Origin: Mucor racemosus
Taxonomy: Eukaryota; Mucoromycota; Mucoromycetes; Mucorales; Mucoraceae
Length of the DNA stretch: 64,000 nucleotides
Direction: 5' to 3'
NCBI GenBank assembly: GCA_027405735.1
Contig: JAPEHQ010000004.1
Location: forward strand, 2,108,001-2,172,000
The stretch's first letter is position 1, and every line of letters starts with the position of its first letter. The translations under genes and the position numbers were made by a program. The notes under the pieces are model-generated. The model was given only the letters and a program-made list of their open reading frames with translations. It ran no database searches and was not told the DNA's origin. This document shows, piece by piece, positions 34,019-47,127 of the stretch.

Positions 34019-35845
34019 GCCTGCCCTTTTTGTACATTATTACCAATACAGTCTTTTGCCAAAATGATATCGCACTAAAAAAAAAAAAAAAAATTAAGAT
34101 GTCGCACTATTCTGTGTGAACATCATCCTGTGTTTGTAAAAAATCAACTGAAATCTTTATTTTACAAGGCTTTGCAAAAGAGATGTAATAAGCCATAAAC
34201 GAACAATGTGAACTTCTTGAGAGTTTTCTTGAACTAGACCTGTCAAATATAGAGTGTCCAAAAAAAAATAATGAAGCAATGCACCGCATCTGTTCAAATT
34301 GCCATCTTCATAGTACATAAAGTGCTTAGAACAAGATACATCTGAAACTAACTGTCAGGTTGACAAAGCTCGGGGCTCGGGAGTTTGATCAACTAATAAC
34401 TGGCTAGACTTACACAAGCTGTACCTTTTGCTTATGCAGGTTTAATCCTAACGGAAAAATACGTTAATGTTTGAAAAATTCCAATGCTAAATTTTCTACT
34501 CGCCTTCAATGTGAAAAGTTATATTATTTACCTGGAAAACTCTTGTGGAGGGATATTGTTTTTAATAAATTGAAGAAAAAATAATCTTTTGATTATGGTA
34601 GTAGGCATCAATCCTTCAATCTACACGCGAAAGAAGAAAAAAAAACCCCATTGTCCATTCTTTACAAGCACAAATATGATAGCAAAAATTCGAATTTTAA
34701 ACGATTTTTCCTCAAAAATTTATATAATAAATTCAAAATGGTAACACAATGTTGTCTTGGGCATATCATTTATAATACAGCGTTTGTTACATTAGCTTTT
34801 TCATAAGAAGTAATGGGCTAAATATTGAAATATATGGCTTTTTTTCTGTGACCACAACCAAAAAATCTGCCCTTAATTTCATGCTAATCATTTCCAAGGT
34901 CATGCTACCGTTAATCTTATCATATAAAACTCGAGCAGATTCATTTACTAGAAGATCCCATCTCATAAATATGTCATAAATCATAGATTTAGAAAAAAAA
35001 AAGCGCGGACCAAAAATTGCCATTATGGTAATTTTGGTTTGGCTTGGTGCTTAGCTTTTGAAGAAGCAATCCATACTTACATGCTGTATCATCATATACT
35101 TGCCCCTAATGTAGTGTAACAACGCACATTTATTAAATTCCTTGTGAAGGATAACCATTTATTCTTGATTCAAGACTTCAAACAGATAAAAAGTGACGAT
35201 ACCTTGATATGTAAAGCGATTTTGTAAATTAAATACACATAATTAACAAATTGTATATTTATCATTTACACTTGATTGTATAGATAGATGGCAGAGAAAA
35301 ACTCACATAATACTGAGGCTTTAAATTTGTATTTGTGGTATTCTTTCAATGTTTAATTGATCAACATTAAGTTTTTTTTTTACACAAGTTCGTGCATAAT
35401 CACATACATTTACGAATAATTCATAACGTAATAGAGCCAAGGTAAATTGTCTCTGCGAATATTTATATAAATATCTATTTATCCTATACATTGATTGTAT
35501 TACATGATAGATCAAATTTTGTTTGCATGTAAAAAATTATCTTGTTTTATGTGAATAACTTGATTTCATTTTTAAAAAAAGAGAGAAAAAGCATTATATA
35601 ATATTATAAATGTCATATTTGATATCAGTAATGGGCAATTTATGTTATGTAATAGATTTGATAAAAACGACTAATTATAATTACATTTATAATGACATTA
35701 GCTACTCTATATATCAGTAAAACTCTTTTTTATTCACCTCGTTCCCCCCCCTCCCTCCCCCTCAAAATCACATAATCGAACTTTCTTGATTCATGTCAAA
35801 AAAAACCTACGATACAATGTATTAATATCATATATGTATTCTTTT

Positions 35846-35876
<31 letters not shown>

Positions 35877-36185
35877 TACTCTATAAAAATAACGGTTCCA
35901 TATTCAATATATTTACATTAAATAAATAAAGAACGGATTTATTTGATAATAGAAAAGAAAACAGGGCTAATCAAGAAGCTATTATTATAATTATCAAACG
36001 ATACATTTCATTGTACTACTATATATAATTAGTATTTTTTTTTGTATCGTTTTGTTAGTACACCTCATCATTACATGATAAGAAAAGAAGAGAAAAAAAA
36101 GTATATATATATATATTATACATCAAATGTCAAATGCCAAAAATATAACTCACCTCTTCTTCTTATTTCCCCTTCTCCAAAAAGA
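34019..36185. other. AT-rich intergenic DNA
   Basis: No supported gene. A minus-strand ORF at 34,787-35,023 has no recognised motif. A C-rich run occurs at about 35,744-35,761 and a (TC)n microsatellite at about 35,849-35,873. The last few hundred bases are the presumed promoter and 5' UTR of the S28 peptidase. Confidence 0.4.
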
Positions 36186-38017
36186 ATGCCTTCAAAATTG
36201 ATACTCTTTTCGGTACTTGCTATTATTGGCAGCATGCTGGTTCAATGCTGCCATGGTCTTCGTTTAAATGGTGGCAGAACCCTCTCAATGAAATCAAGAG
36301 ATCTCTTTTCCATAAAGCCAAGCGATGTCAAAGGGGATGAAAATCTCTCTAAAGAATATGGTCCTTTTGTTATTGATATGCCCCTGGATCACTTTTCCGC
36401 TAATGGTGAAAATGGTACTACTTTCAAGAACAGATATTGGATTAATACTGATTATTACAAACCCAATGGTCCTATCCTTTGTAAGTTTGGTTCTTGTAAC
36501 ACTTTTTTTTTTTTTTTTTTTGTTATTACTGATACTTTGATATTACATGCATAGTGACAAATGCTGGCGAAGTTGCTGTAGACGATGCTGCCCATGTAAT
36601 CTTTAATTCTACCGTTGCTCAATTAGCCCAAAGATTAGGTGGAATTTATGTTTATATGGAACACAGATTTTACGGATCTTCCGGCCCTAAAGTAAATGCT
36701 TACACATTACGGATTTAATTTTAATTTGATTGCTGATCTATCATGTTTTAGGATTTTTTACAGGAACTATCTAAATTGACAGTAGAACAGGCGCTTGCAG
36801 ATATTGCTTATTTGATTAGAAATATCAAGGTAAATCTTATTTCCACTGTTTATTACCAAAAAATGTCTAATGTTTTTGTATGATCTATAGTTTTCTGACG
36901 AGTTAAATGTTCCACCTGTACCTAAATCAAAGGTTATTGTCTATGGTTGTAGTTACAGTGGAAGTTTAGCTGCTTGGATGAAGGACAAGTACTCTGATAT
37001 TGTGTTTGCTTCTGTTGCTTCATCTGCGCCCGTCGAAGCTCAGTTCAATTTCTATCAATACTTTGACCCAATCATCCGATATGCGCCTCAGCCCTGTATC
37101 AAGTCTATTCGAAATGTTGTTTCTACAATTGATGATATCTTGTTCGGAAATGATACCAAGAAAGTAAATACTTTGAAAGCTTTATTTGATGCTGAAGATC
37201 TGTACGATGATGATTTTGCTTCCCGTAAGTATATTTAATACTCATTTTATTATATGACATCAAGATAACTAATTTTTTTTTTAGTCTTGTCAAACCCTTT
37301 AGCTGAATATTGGCAATATGGCATTACTGCAACTAAAAACAATTTTCAAGATATCATTTGTGATACTGTATTCAATCCAACAACCAATACTACTACTGAA
37401 CAGGATCTTTCGGTTTTTGCTTCATTTGTCAAATCATATACAAAATCAAATCTTTGTAAAGGCTACGATAACCTTTCGAGCTGTGTCGGAACACATAATG
37501 CAACAGATATTCAAATACAAAAGCAAAATGATCCATCAACTGTATCTTGGATATGGCAAACATGTATTCAATTTGGTTATTTTCAAGTATCTGCTCCTCA
37601 TGGCGAACCTACTATTGTATCTCGTAAATTAACTACTGGTTTATTTGAGCGCGTCTGTCAACTTTATTTCCCAGATATGGATTTACCAAAGCAACCCAAT
37701 GTAAATCAAGTTAACAAAGTGTATCAAGGTTGGGATATCCAATTGAATAATACTATTTGGATTGATGGTGAATGGGATAGTTGGAGAGAATTAAGTGTCC
37801 AAAGTGAGCAAGCTAATAGAAAGGTACAGAATGGTATTATCATTCCCAAGGCAACCCATTGTGCAGTAAGTTATTCACGTAAATTGTGATACCTTGCACC
37901 TAAGTAACTAACATTTCAATATAGAATTTTGCTGGCATTAATAAAAATAGTCCTCAATACATGATTGATGTTCAAGACCAACAATATGCTCAATTGAAAG
38001 CATGGCTTCAAGAATAA
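36186..38017 (+). CDS. Secreted serine carboxypeptidase, family S28 (PRCP/DPP-II-like)
   Basis: It cleaves after proline at the end (or start) of short peptides and is probably secreted or lysosome/vacuole-located. Six exons: 36186-36480, 36555-36691, 36752-36829, 36891-37224, 37285-37865, 37925-38017; 505 residues, usual for S28. The start MPSKLILF opens a signal peptide (VLAIIGSMLVQCCHG). The substrate-binding core has GGIYVYMEHRFYGSS. The nucleophile lies in GCSYSGSLAAW (Ser about residue 191), where most members have GGSYGG. The acid is in IDGEWDSW (about 441-448) and the histidine in KATHCAN, split by the last intron. The second glycine of the serine motif is replaced by serine; this is seen in some fungal members and need not inactivate it. 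The ATG at 36,186 is preferred over one further upstream because it opens the signal peptide. Confidence 0.9.
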
Positions 38018-38097
38018 TAGAAGGAAAAAAAAATTCTAGATGTATATTATAATAGATTACATTTTTATAAATAAAAAACAATGAATTTATCGCTTTT

Positions 38098-39370
38098 TTA
38101 CTCATTCTTACGAGCAGCAGCTTCACGTTCACGCTTACGTAAAGCTCTCTTACGAATATCCTTTTGAATATCTAGATTATAAATTATATGAGGTTTGAAT
38201 TATAAGCTTATTATACAATACATTGAACTTACTGTCATTTTGAGTAACCCAGAATTGATTAGTAAACAAGTTATTGATAGCCCAGTTAGTAATACCATGC
38301 ATAGGATAAGGTGCAGATGTAAAAGGAACATTGGCACCACAAGGAACACCAACCTTGCCCAAAACACTAGCAACATAATTCTTAGCAGTAGGAATCAAAA
38401 GAGAAGGCTTACGGATCTTGCTCATGGCAGAGACAACAAAATAAGTATTGACATGTTCAACAACAATGCCATCCTTGGCAACTTCAGTACCTAAAGCTTG
38501 AGACCAAGTGGATAAAAATGCTTTACCGGCAGAATAAACAGATAAATAAGGAGTAGCAACTAAACCAGCAAAAGATCCCATGTTGAAAATAAGACCATTT
38601 TTGCTTAATTTATGGGTGAATAAAATTGTCAAAATCATTCTACACTTCAAAAACTTACTTTTGCTTCATTTGAGGAAGTACCAATTTTGTCATCTTCATA
38701 AGACCCTTAATATTTACTTCGATAATATTGTTGATAATGGCATCATCTTCTTCAACAAAAGGTGTAGGAATATCATGATTTACACCAACATTGTTTACCA
38801 AAACACCAACACGAATAGAATCAATAATCTCTCCAACCTTTTTGAAATCCTCGGCATCACCCTTGGTGAAATCCATAGCAAAAGTCTTTGTCTCTACACC
38901 ATATTGCTCGGCTAATATATCGCTTTTGATTAGCAACAAAATGATTTACATTCCATTATCTACACAAAACTTACAAATTTCCTTGGCAGCAGTATCCAAC
39001 TTGGATGCAGTACGAGAAATCAACAAAACATTAAACTTTTTCTTTGCAAGTTGCAAGGCAAATTCTTTACCGATACCATCAGTAGCACCAGTAACAACTA
39101 AAATATTTAAGAAAGGATTAATTCAACTGGCAATGTAACTATTCTGCTTTTATTCCTTACTAGCCCATGCACCATCTCCAGCACCAAACTTTTTGAGCTA
39201 ATTGATGAAAAAAAATTAGGATGTAAAACGCGTTTTCAATATAATAAACTTACAGAGATACCACTTGCTACAAATGTATCAAAAAGAGTCTTTAAAAGAG
39301 TCAAGACCTTGTAACCAATAAAAGCGGCACCAATGGCTGCAAATAAGGTGATTGAATTGCAATGAACCAT
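38098..39370 (-). CDS. Very-long-chain 3-oxoacyl-CoA reductase (KAR/Ifa38-like SDR)
   Basis: It reduces the 3-ketoacyl-CoA intermediate in microsomal fatty-acid elongation, in the ER membrane with the elongase. Exons 39370-39254, 39197-39161, 39097-38975, 38911-38659, 38603-38233, 38171-38098; 324 residues, close to the 320-350 of the family. The N-terminal hydrophobic segment [17 protein letters not shown] is the ER anchor. Rossmann motif [13 protein letters not shown] (about residues 52-64), NNVG, active-site serine in NMGSFAGL and the YSAGK tyrosine-lysine pair (about residues 199-203) are all present. The C terminus is basic ([18 protein letters not shown]), as in fungal orthologues. It converges on the S28 peptidase gene with only 80 bp between stops. 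Confidence 0.9.
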
Positions 39371-40043
39371 ATTGAAAATAATTGAAGAAAGAGCCTTTTT
39401 CTCTAAACAGTTTTACAACAGTTTATCTTGCTCTATACTTTTTAAGTCCCAGCAATTTGTTGGGTTCAAGGGGTTGCCTCGGTAAAAGCTTATTGTCAAG
39501 TATTCTTCACCCAACAGTTGGGTTTCCCCACACGTGCAAAAGAGTTAATATTAATAATATCTTGAGAGAGAAAAAAAGATTGCCAAAACTTTGTCCAACT
39601 CAAAAATAAAAATACACAATTACAATAGCAATGTTTTCCAATGTGATGCATGTTATTGATCTACGATAGCCTGCTTTAAACTTCCAAGAAAATCCTTTAA
39701 AGTTGGCATGTATGACAAAATGTGGTGCTGGTTTTCAATTTCTTGCAGTTACCAACAAAAAAGGGCATTTTACAATTATAAAATCAAGCTTCAAGAACAA
39801 ATAAGGAAAAAATCGCAATCATGAAATGAAAAGTAATCGTAAATGTTTATGGCCATCAAAATTATTATTAGCATATTTGGTACTTACGAAAAAATCCTTT
39901 AAAGAAAGTATATGCAAGACAATCGTGGTGGCAGGTTTCATTTTTTGCAGGGAAAAAAAAAAAAAAAAAGAATGACAATAGGCTTTTAACATTTTCGATG
40001 TTAATTGTATAATGGTTTTTATTCAAGAACAATTAGAGATTGT

Positions 40044-40074
<31 letters not shown>

Positions 40075-40228
40075 GGATATTATAGATATTTAGGTAGTAA
40101 ACTGTAGATTTTTGAATCAAAATTTTTCGATTTTTTTTTTGAGTAATTTTTTTAAATATAGAAAAGAAGGGAGATAAGATTAATGAATGGTGATAAAAGT
40201 AAAAGGAAGGGTATGGGCATACAATAAT
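39371..40228. other. Intergenic with a TG microsatellite
   Basis: Upstream side of the reductase gene and 3' side of the kinase gene. A (TG)n run is at about 40,041-40,074 and a poly(A) run at about 39,953-39,970. Two similar stretches, AAAATCCTTTAAAG with TGGTG downstream, occur at about 39,689 and 39,893; the meaning is unclear. Confidence 0.4.
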
Positions 40229-42691
40229 TTATAATAAAAGAGAAAAGAATTTACGAGTTTTACTGCTCGTATTAGTCTTTGAAGATTTTGTTGAAGCAGG
40301 GATTTGTTGCTTTTGTTGTTGTTGATGTTGATCTTTTTGAATGTTGAATGAGAGTCGAAGATCAGGTGATTTTGAAAATTCAAGGTCTTCAAATGATGAT
40401 ACAGTATCACGGTTCGAAGGTTTTTCATTAACAATAGGATAACTCATTACGACCAGCGTAGCTTGTTGTTCGGGCTGTTGTTCAGACTGTTGTTGAATAT
40501 TATTATTATCTGATGCACTTGTATTTCTTCTTTTAGCATAACGAGCATGCTCTTCAGATGAAAACGCATCAACAGACGAAAATGGGCTTTTTGTAAAACT
40601 AGGTTTTACAAGTACATCATCGTCTAAACAAAAACTGTCGACATTAGATAACATACTAATGCTACCTCGTTTTCTAGCTGGTTGAAACAAAAGCGGTTCT
40701 TGATCGTCTTCGTCTTCTTCTTCTTCTTCTTCTGAATCATCTTTATAAAACCCATCTTGATGATTATGAGATCTATCATATTCAACATGATTTTGTTGCT
40801 CCAATTCAAAATATCTTTCATCAGTAAATGAATAACCATCAAATATATCTTGTACTTCATCAGAGAATTCAATTTCTGATGGAATGGGAGTTAAAGCAGG
40901 AGACATTGCCAAAAAATCAGGATCAAAATTTGTAAAGTCTAATTCATCAGTGACAGGAGGAAGATAAGGAGGCTGCAATCTACGATTTCTGATATCATCC
41001 CATGAAATATCGGCAAAATAAACGTGATCTTTAATTTCATCTACACCTTGAGCACCAAGACGAGTTCTAGGGTCACGATCCAGTATATCTGACAAAAATT
41101 CAGCTGTTTCATAGTCAAAAATATCTGCAGGAAATTCCAAAACATCAGTCAAAACTCGTTGGTACATGTCTGAATGATTATCTGCCCAAAAAGGGGTTAT
41201 GCCTGCCAACATTTCGTACAAAATTGTACCAAAACTCCAATAATCAATGCCAAATGAGTAGGATTCTCCCAAAAGAACTTCGGGAGCTAGATATTCTGCG
41301 GTTCCACAGAATGTTTGTGTTGTATAGTCATCCTCTTCGGTTAACCATTTGCTGAGGCCAAAATCTGTCAAAATGATATGGCCATCACCGCCAAGTAGGA
41401 TATTCTCGGGTTTCAAGTCTCTATAAAGAACACCTAAACGATGTAATTCACCAATACCGTCAATTATTTCAGCTGCATAAAAGAGTGCACATTCTGGAGT
41501 AAAATTGTATAATTTAGCCATATGGGTAGCAAGATCGCCACCACAGTAATAGTTGGTTAATAAATACAATCGATGTTCATCTTGAAATGAGGTGTGAAGT
41601 TTAGCAAGATATGGATGATCTATTTCAGCTAATTTAGCTAAAATATTTCTTTCATCTAAAGTGTGCGTTATCTCTCTTTGTTCAATCACATGTTCCTTTA
41701 CAATTGATTTCAAAGCGTATAACTCCTTGGTCATTTGGGATCTTACCAATACAACCTTTTTAGTGTGATAATAGGAAAAAGGAGCTTAGTTTTTGTATTA
41801 ATCCATCAAAGAAATCCACTTACTTTTCCCATACAGCCTTTTCCTAATACTTTTATCATTTCCAAATGATCAAGAGGAAAAGAAGCATCTTGATTACAAT
41901 TATCAGGATTAGTGTTTCTTGAAATAATGTCGAGTAAATCATCATTTTCATCTTCATCCTGGTCATCATATTCTTGATCGTCATGATTAGATTTAATTGA
42001 ATTGGGTAAACTAATAATTGAAGGATGTGGACTAGGTACCCAGACTTTTCCAATATCAATTCTGCTATCAACAATAGAATCTTCTAATGTCGTAGTGTTG
42101 AGTTGTGGCGAATATAATGCGGGTGTGTCTCTTTGATCAGGTGAGATAGATGAGGGGGATGTTGTTACATGTGATTTCTCTTTTATCAAATCACCTTCTC
42201 TTTGAGGAGAAAAGAAATCTCGCAAAAGGGTTGAATTCTTGAGAATTGGATCCATTGAACAGCGATACAAGTATTTCTCTACTTTTTCAGCATTCGATTT
42301 CATGGACATGTGAAAGAAATTTCGAATGCTTTTTCTTTTTTCAGCTTTTGAGATTGATTCTGATAAGGTTGGAAATGGAATTTTGATCTTTTGATAGTGA
42401 GTTTTGATCTACAAAAATAGTATAAATAAATAGCATTCATTGTATGATTCTTTCTTTCTCCTTACCAAATGGTCAAAACTATAAAGATCAGGAATGTACC
42501 TGATTATATAAAGATGGACTTGACTTGTCTTTACAATAATATTGAACTCCTATTCGCATAGATTGTCAATTACACTGATATATAAACTTATTCTTTTTTT
42601 TTATTACCGGCACTGTCTTCCATGATTTGTCGTTTGTATCTTTTACAACAATTGGATATTCTGTAACTTTAATCTCATAAATTGATTCCAT
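40229..42691 (-). CDS. AGC-family Ser/Thr kinase with N-terminal PX domain (SGK3/S6K-like)
   Basis: Four exons: 42691-42608, 42549-42466, 42408-41824, 41755-40229; 759 residues. Residues 1-110 look like a PX domain (FNIIVKTSQVHLYIIRYIPD, then FPTLSES), which would bind phosphoinositides on endosomal or vacuolar membranes. A disordered acidic linker follows. The kinase domain starts about 240 with VLGKGCMGKV, then YALKSI (ATP lysine), [31 protein letters not shown] and IDYWSFGTILYEML. The AGC C-tail has a proline-directed LTPIP turn motif and a hydrophobic motif IFDGYSFTDE (about residues 552-561). The last 200 residues are low-complexity (acidic EEEEEDEDDQ, Q-rich runs). All catalytic residues are intact. 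Family placement by domain order is closest to SGK3; fungal relatives with PX are less familiar to me. Confidence 0.87.
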
Positions 42692-44325
42692 AATGAAATG
42701 AACGTGTTTCTTTGATCTCCGATAAGTGTTGTTGTGTGTAAGCTAGCAGCGACAAGGTCCTGTATTGTTTTTTTTTTTTTTTCTCGAGAAAATATAAATG
42801 TATGTTGTGTAGTGTAGGACAGTTCTACAAGTATTAATTTATGATTAATAATTATCTAGTTATTACTGTAGATATACTGTTATTCTTACATATAATAGTA
42901 ATATATAATATATTTAAAAAAAAAACCTATGTAAATAATGTTAATATTAGTTGCATTTAATCAATTCAAATTACATCAAACCTGAACCAAGTTAAAAAAT
43001 ATATATTATATATGTGTGAATTTTTAAAAGGAAAAAAAAAAGAACCTTTTCTTTTGATTGCTTTTACTTGTTTTTAAAAAAGGCTCTTTCTTTTTTTTTT
43101 TTTTTTTTTTTTGTATCAATTGATAAAGTCCAAGTAAGAAAAGGGAGTATTACTAAGAAAATGTATAAAAAGAAAAAAAAAAAAAAAGAAAAAGAAAAAA
43201 GAGAGGAGGGAAAAGAAGAACGAAATGATAAAAACGAGGGGAATATATAATAACAGCAGCATACCAGTATTCTTCTTTTTTCGGAATGATGATTATATAT
43301 GATTTATTTCTTTGCGTTACATGCGCCATTAAAATATATAGTGGGTATGGTTACCTAACGCAATACATTTTGAAATGCAATTCAAAAAAGTATTGATTCG
43401 AACTGTGTATATCATGTTGTGTGTATTTTAAAACTTGTATGCATTCATCCTTATTCTATAAAAAGCATTATTACGCTTGTGATTATCTGAGCAAATGTGT
43501 ATAAAACTGCACACTATATATATATATATACATTACATGTATATACATGTGCATTCCTTTATTCGCAATATGTTTCAAGTATGTGTGTTTAACGCAAAGA
43601 TCACACATAATATAGCAAACATTTATAATATGTATACATGCTGGGGTTTTTAAATTTCTATCCCCTCTCCTAAAGAGAATCATGAGATTATAATCAATAC
43701 AATTCCTTCTTATATATGTCTAGCTATATATAATCAAACGTTTATGTATAAATGCTTCAATCCTAAGGGGGCATGAAGTTATTTACATATATTCATTTAT
43801 TAACCACTAAAAAAATCCCAATTCTCAGATATAAGTATGTCAAGGGTGTATGTAATTGTTAAGGGTGAGAAATCTCATTTAATCAATAGATAGTCCTTTT
43901 TATTTTGTTTTATAGATTAAATAAATCCAACAAGTCTAGATTTATATTTTCTGTAAATACAGCCTACAAAATACAAAACATTTTACATTTACAATATAAA
44001 AAGAATAATTTTTATCATGCACGCTTTTTTCGATACACAAATCTGTTACATACATATTAATGCATTATTATCTAATCAAGTTGTCTTGAAACAGTTTAAA
44101 CGTGTTTGTAAAGCCTTCAAAATAAGGTTTGTGCGTTCCTGAGCGGATATTTAATTACTAATTTGGCAAAATTCAAATCCTGCTTTTTCGATAACAGAGT
44201 TGCATAATAATTCACCAGAATATGCGCATTGGCAATCAAGATGAAGATTGTGTTGCAGGCATATATATATTTTTTTTTACGTATCTGCTTTAGCAAAATT
44301 CGAATTTCCAGAAAATTGAATTTTC
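42692..44325. other. AT-rich intergenic DNA with homopolymer tracts
   Basis: The left part is the 5' side of the PX-kinase gene, with a pyrimidine tract at about 42,766-42,785. A T run at about 43,091-43,112 faces an A/G-rich tract at 43,165-43,215. Several TATATA runs follow. No gene, tRNA or terminal repeat was recognised; the ORFs here come from low-complexity sequence. Confidence 0.4.
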
Positions 44326-46212
44326 ATAGTATTCAATCTTCAAAATTGAAGCGTGCCCTCTTTTCTATAACTGACCTCGTACTAAACGCTTTTTAAGATA
44401 TACCCTAAGCATTACTAAATAGATATGAGTTGATCGCATTATTTTACCTGTTCCAGAATTCATTTTATATTTCATGAAAGACTCAAAAACAGATAAAATT
44501 TACAATTTTTTGTTAGAAACTGGGTCTCACTTTTCATCCCTGCCCAACTTTTTTTTTCACTAAATAACACCAAGAAAAAATTATATGCCAATGTACCTGA
44601 GATTTTCCGCTTTAATTCAAAAACTAGTATCCGGAAATATCCTATTTTTTACAATTGGTATTAATTTCTCAATGCTAAAGTTTCAGATTTTTACGCGTAT
44701 TTCACTGCTAAAGGATTGAAAACTTTGAAGCTTCATATATCCAGAAAAAATTAAGCTATACTAACATCTTCTAATAATAAAACTTACTTGTTTTAAAATG
44801 CTCTATAACATATTTACATATAAAAAAATTCTGAGCATTTTTATTTTTTTTCATTTTTTTGGGCATTTCTATGGTAGGTTTCAAAACATTGGTTAAATTG
44901 ATCAGCATTTTTTTTCCATTCATATTATTACGCTTGTTAAGCTCTCTCGGACCCAATTTAGGGTTTTTCAAAATATTGATTTTTCGTGGAGATATCCTCA
45001 AAAATGTGTACAAAAAGATACTTTCATTTCTAGCGTCCATTTTTCCCTTATATACCCTCATCCCAAATTCTGAATCTGAAAAAAATTGGACAAAAATCTC
45101 GTTTTCTCTACACAAAATGCAGCTAGAAGGTTCATCAATAGCTCGATCGATAGATAATGCTTTTGTGCATCATTGCAATTTGTTATGTTTTAAATATGCT
45201 TATAAAACGTGAGGTGTATCTTCAAAAAACCTCCAAATTTTCAATTGCATTTTACGCAAAATTTAATGTGGAATGTTTTTTTGATTTTTATTTAGATGTA
45301 TGCAGAATTCAAAACTGCACAAAAGCTACTTAATACTCTAGGTCAACTTACTTTGTAGGTCGTGAGCCATTGAACAATTTTGTTTTTTTTCATCATTTTT
45401 CGTCCATTTTTTAAAATAAATTTTGGAGCACAGCTATCATCAGCTTCAAGCTGTAATGTGAATTATTATTTTGATTTTCTCGACGAAAAATGAATATTTT
45501 TTGCTAAAACAAAAAATGCAGAGTAGCAATCAATTAGACTTATCTTGTGAATACAGAAATTAATCCCTGGATAATGAGTTTTAAGTTTAAAAAGTAATAA
45601 ACTAATATTTACAACTGCAGAAAACAAAGAAAAAAAATACCATCCTTGTAAATATTGATCCAAATAACCTTCAATTGCACATGATGATAGATTTAAATAC
45701 ACCTTGCATAAAAGTTTATATTTCTACTTTCACAAATCACTGTGAATTGAGAAAAACATCAGCCAAACATGATATTTCTCTCCAATAAAACTATCTGTTG
45801 TGCCCTTTATTTTCATGTTTGATAAAGAATATTTAAAAAAGAATACAATTAAAAGAGAATGATTAATAAATCAGTTCTTTAACTGTATAATAATAGAAAC
45901 AAGATATTGTTTATTTAGATATAAAAGTATGGCCTTTTACTGTATATTGATTTGACATTGAGATTCCGAGATGTAATTTAAGGTAATATTGAACCATTAG
46001 ATTTATTTGATAGTAATCTATGGATGGAAATGGATCAATCATAACTTAATTGTGCTTGCAGAGCTTATGAGCTGCCTTGTTTCAATGCTGCGCTAAATAT
46101 ATTTGGATATTGATTTGATAGCTACTTGATTGATTAACCGCTGGAATGAAATAATATGGTGTTGTTCTAATGTCAGATCCAAACGTTCTTGTTAATTGCT
46201 GTTAGATATACC
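44326..46212 (+). repeat. R-family repeat, copy R3 (longest)
   Basis: Direct copy of R1, extending further left (TTCAATCTTCAAAATTGAAG, matched by TTCAATCTTCAAAATCGGAG in R4). It includes the CTGGGTCTCACTTTTCATCC and TTTTCGTGGAGATATCCTC landmarks. It ends GTTAGATATACC directly before the S terminus, the same junction as R1-S1 and, reversed, R2-S2. Confidence 0.8.
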
Positions 46213-47127
46213 CACTACGGCCAAACTATGCTTCCCATGGGCATAATGATCTGCGCAGATGGGCAGAATAAACATTTTGTGCAGATCAGGCAGCCCAGAT
46301 GAGCAGAGCAATGAGATCAAGGTTTTTTAGTGAATTTATTAAAGTATTATCAATCATAATATAATTAATACAAAGATAATTTGAATGGTTTAAAACAGAC
46401 GTGAGTTACTCTAATTCAAAAAAATTGCCTTATTGATGAGATATATCAATTTGAAATTTGGGGTTTGAAAGAGTTCTGCCCATGTTCTTCTTTCGGGGAC
46501 CAAATGAGAACAACGACAACAACCTGTTTGGTAACACTAAAAGTATTTATGCCTTTGTAAATTCCTGTTTGTAACACACAAAATCCTTTTTCTTTCGTAC
46601 CCTTTCCGTAGCTCTTTTATTTACGTTTAAAACTACAACAAAAAGACTACTAGTATTTTTTTATAAACTGAAATCAAGTAGCAGGAGGTACAAGTACATG
46701 TTTTTCCTATTGTTTATTTGGAAATGAATTATTAACTGTTAATGTTAGTGCTAGTTATAATAGCTTTCTCGAACAAAAAAAGCATCCAGAACTTAATCAT
46801 TTTGTTCCATTATTTACGCTATAATCAATACTCTTTTGGTCTAAAGGCGATATCCACCTGGAGAAAAAATGGTGATTATAAAAGTATGTATAATGTTGAC
46901 TTGATTTGAATGAATGAATAAACTCATGTTAGTCTATTTAGTTTTTAAAAAACATTTATTTCTATTTAGTGGCCAACAGCTAAGAAGAGAAAAACAATAT
47001 GTTGTATTGTACTGTAAATCACTAATCACTACCAGCTATCAAAGGTACACCACAATTATTACTTATTAACTTGTTATTAATAATTAATTTTTCTAATAAA
47101 TCAATTTGTATAAGTCAAAAGTAAGTT

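Noticed and set aside
34787..35023. 78-codon minus-strand ORF (RFFFSKSMIYDIFMRWDLL)
   Set aside because: Slightly protein-like, but no motif, no supporting neighbour exons and a noncoding setting.
35740..35875. CRISPR-like or structured array
   Set aside because: Only a C-rich run and a TC microsatellite; no repeat-spacer pattern anywhere in the window.
36042..36185. N-terminal extension of the S28 peptidase
   Set aside because: Upstream in-frame sequence is low-complexity and would bury the signal peptide that starts at the ATG at 36,186.
43068..43250. 60-codon Lys/Glu-rich ORF
   Set aside because: It is a translation of T-rich and A/G-rich homopolymer tracts.
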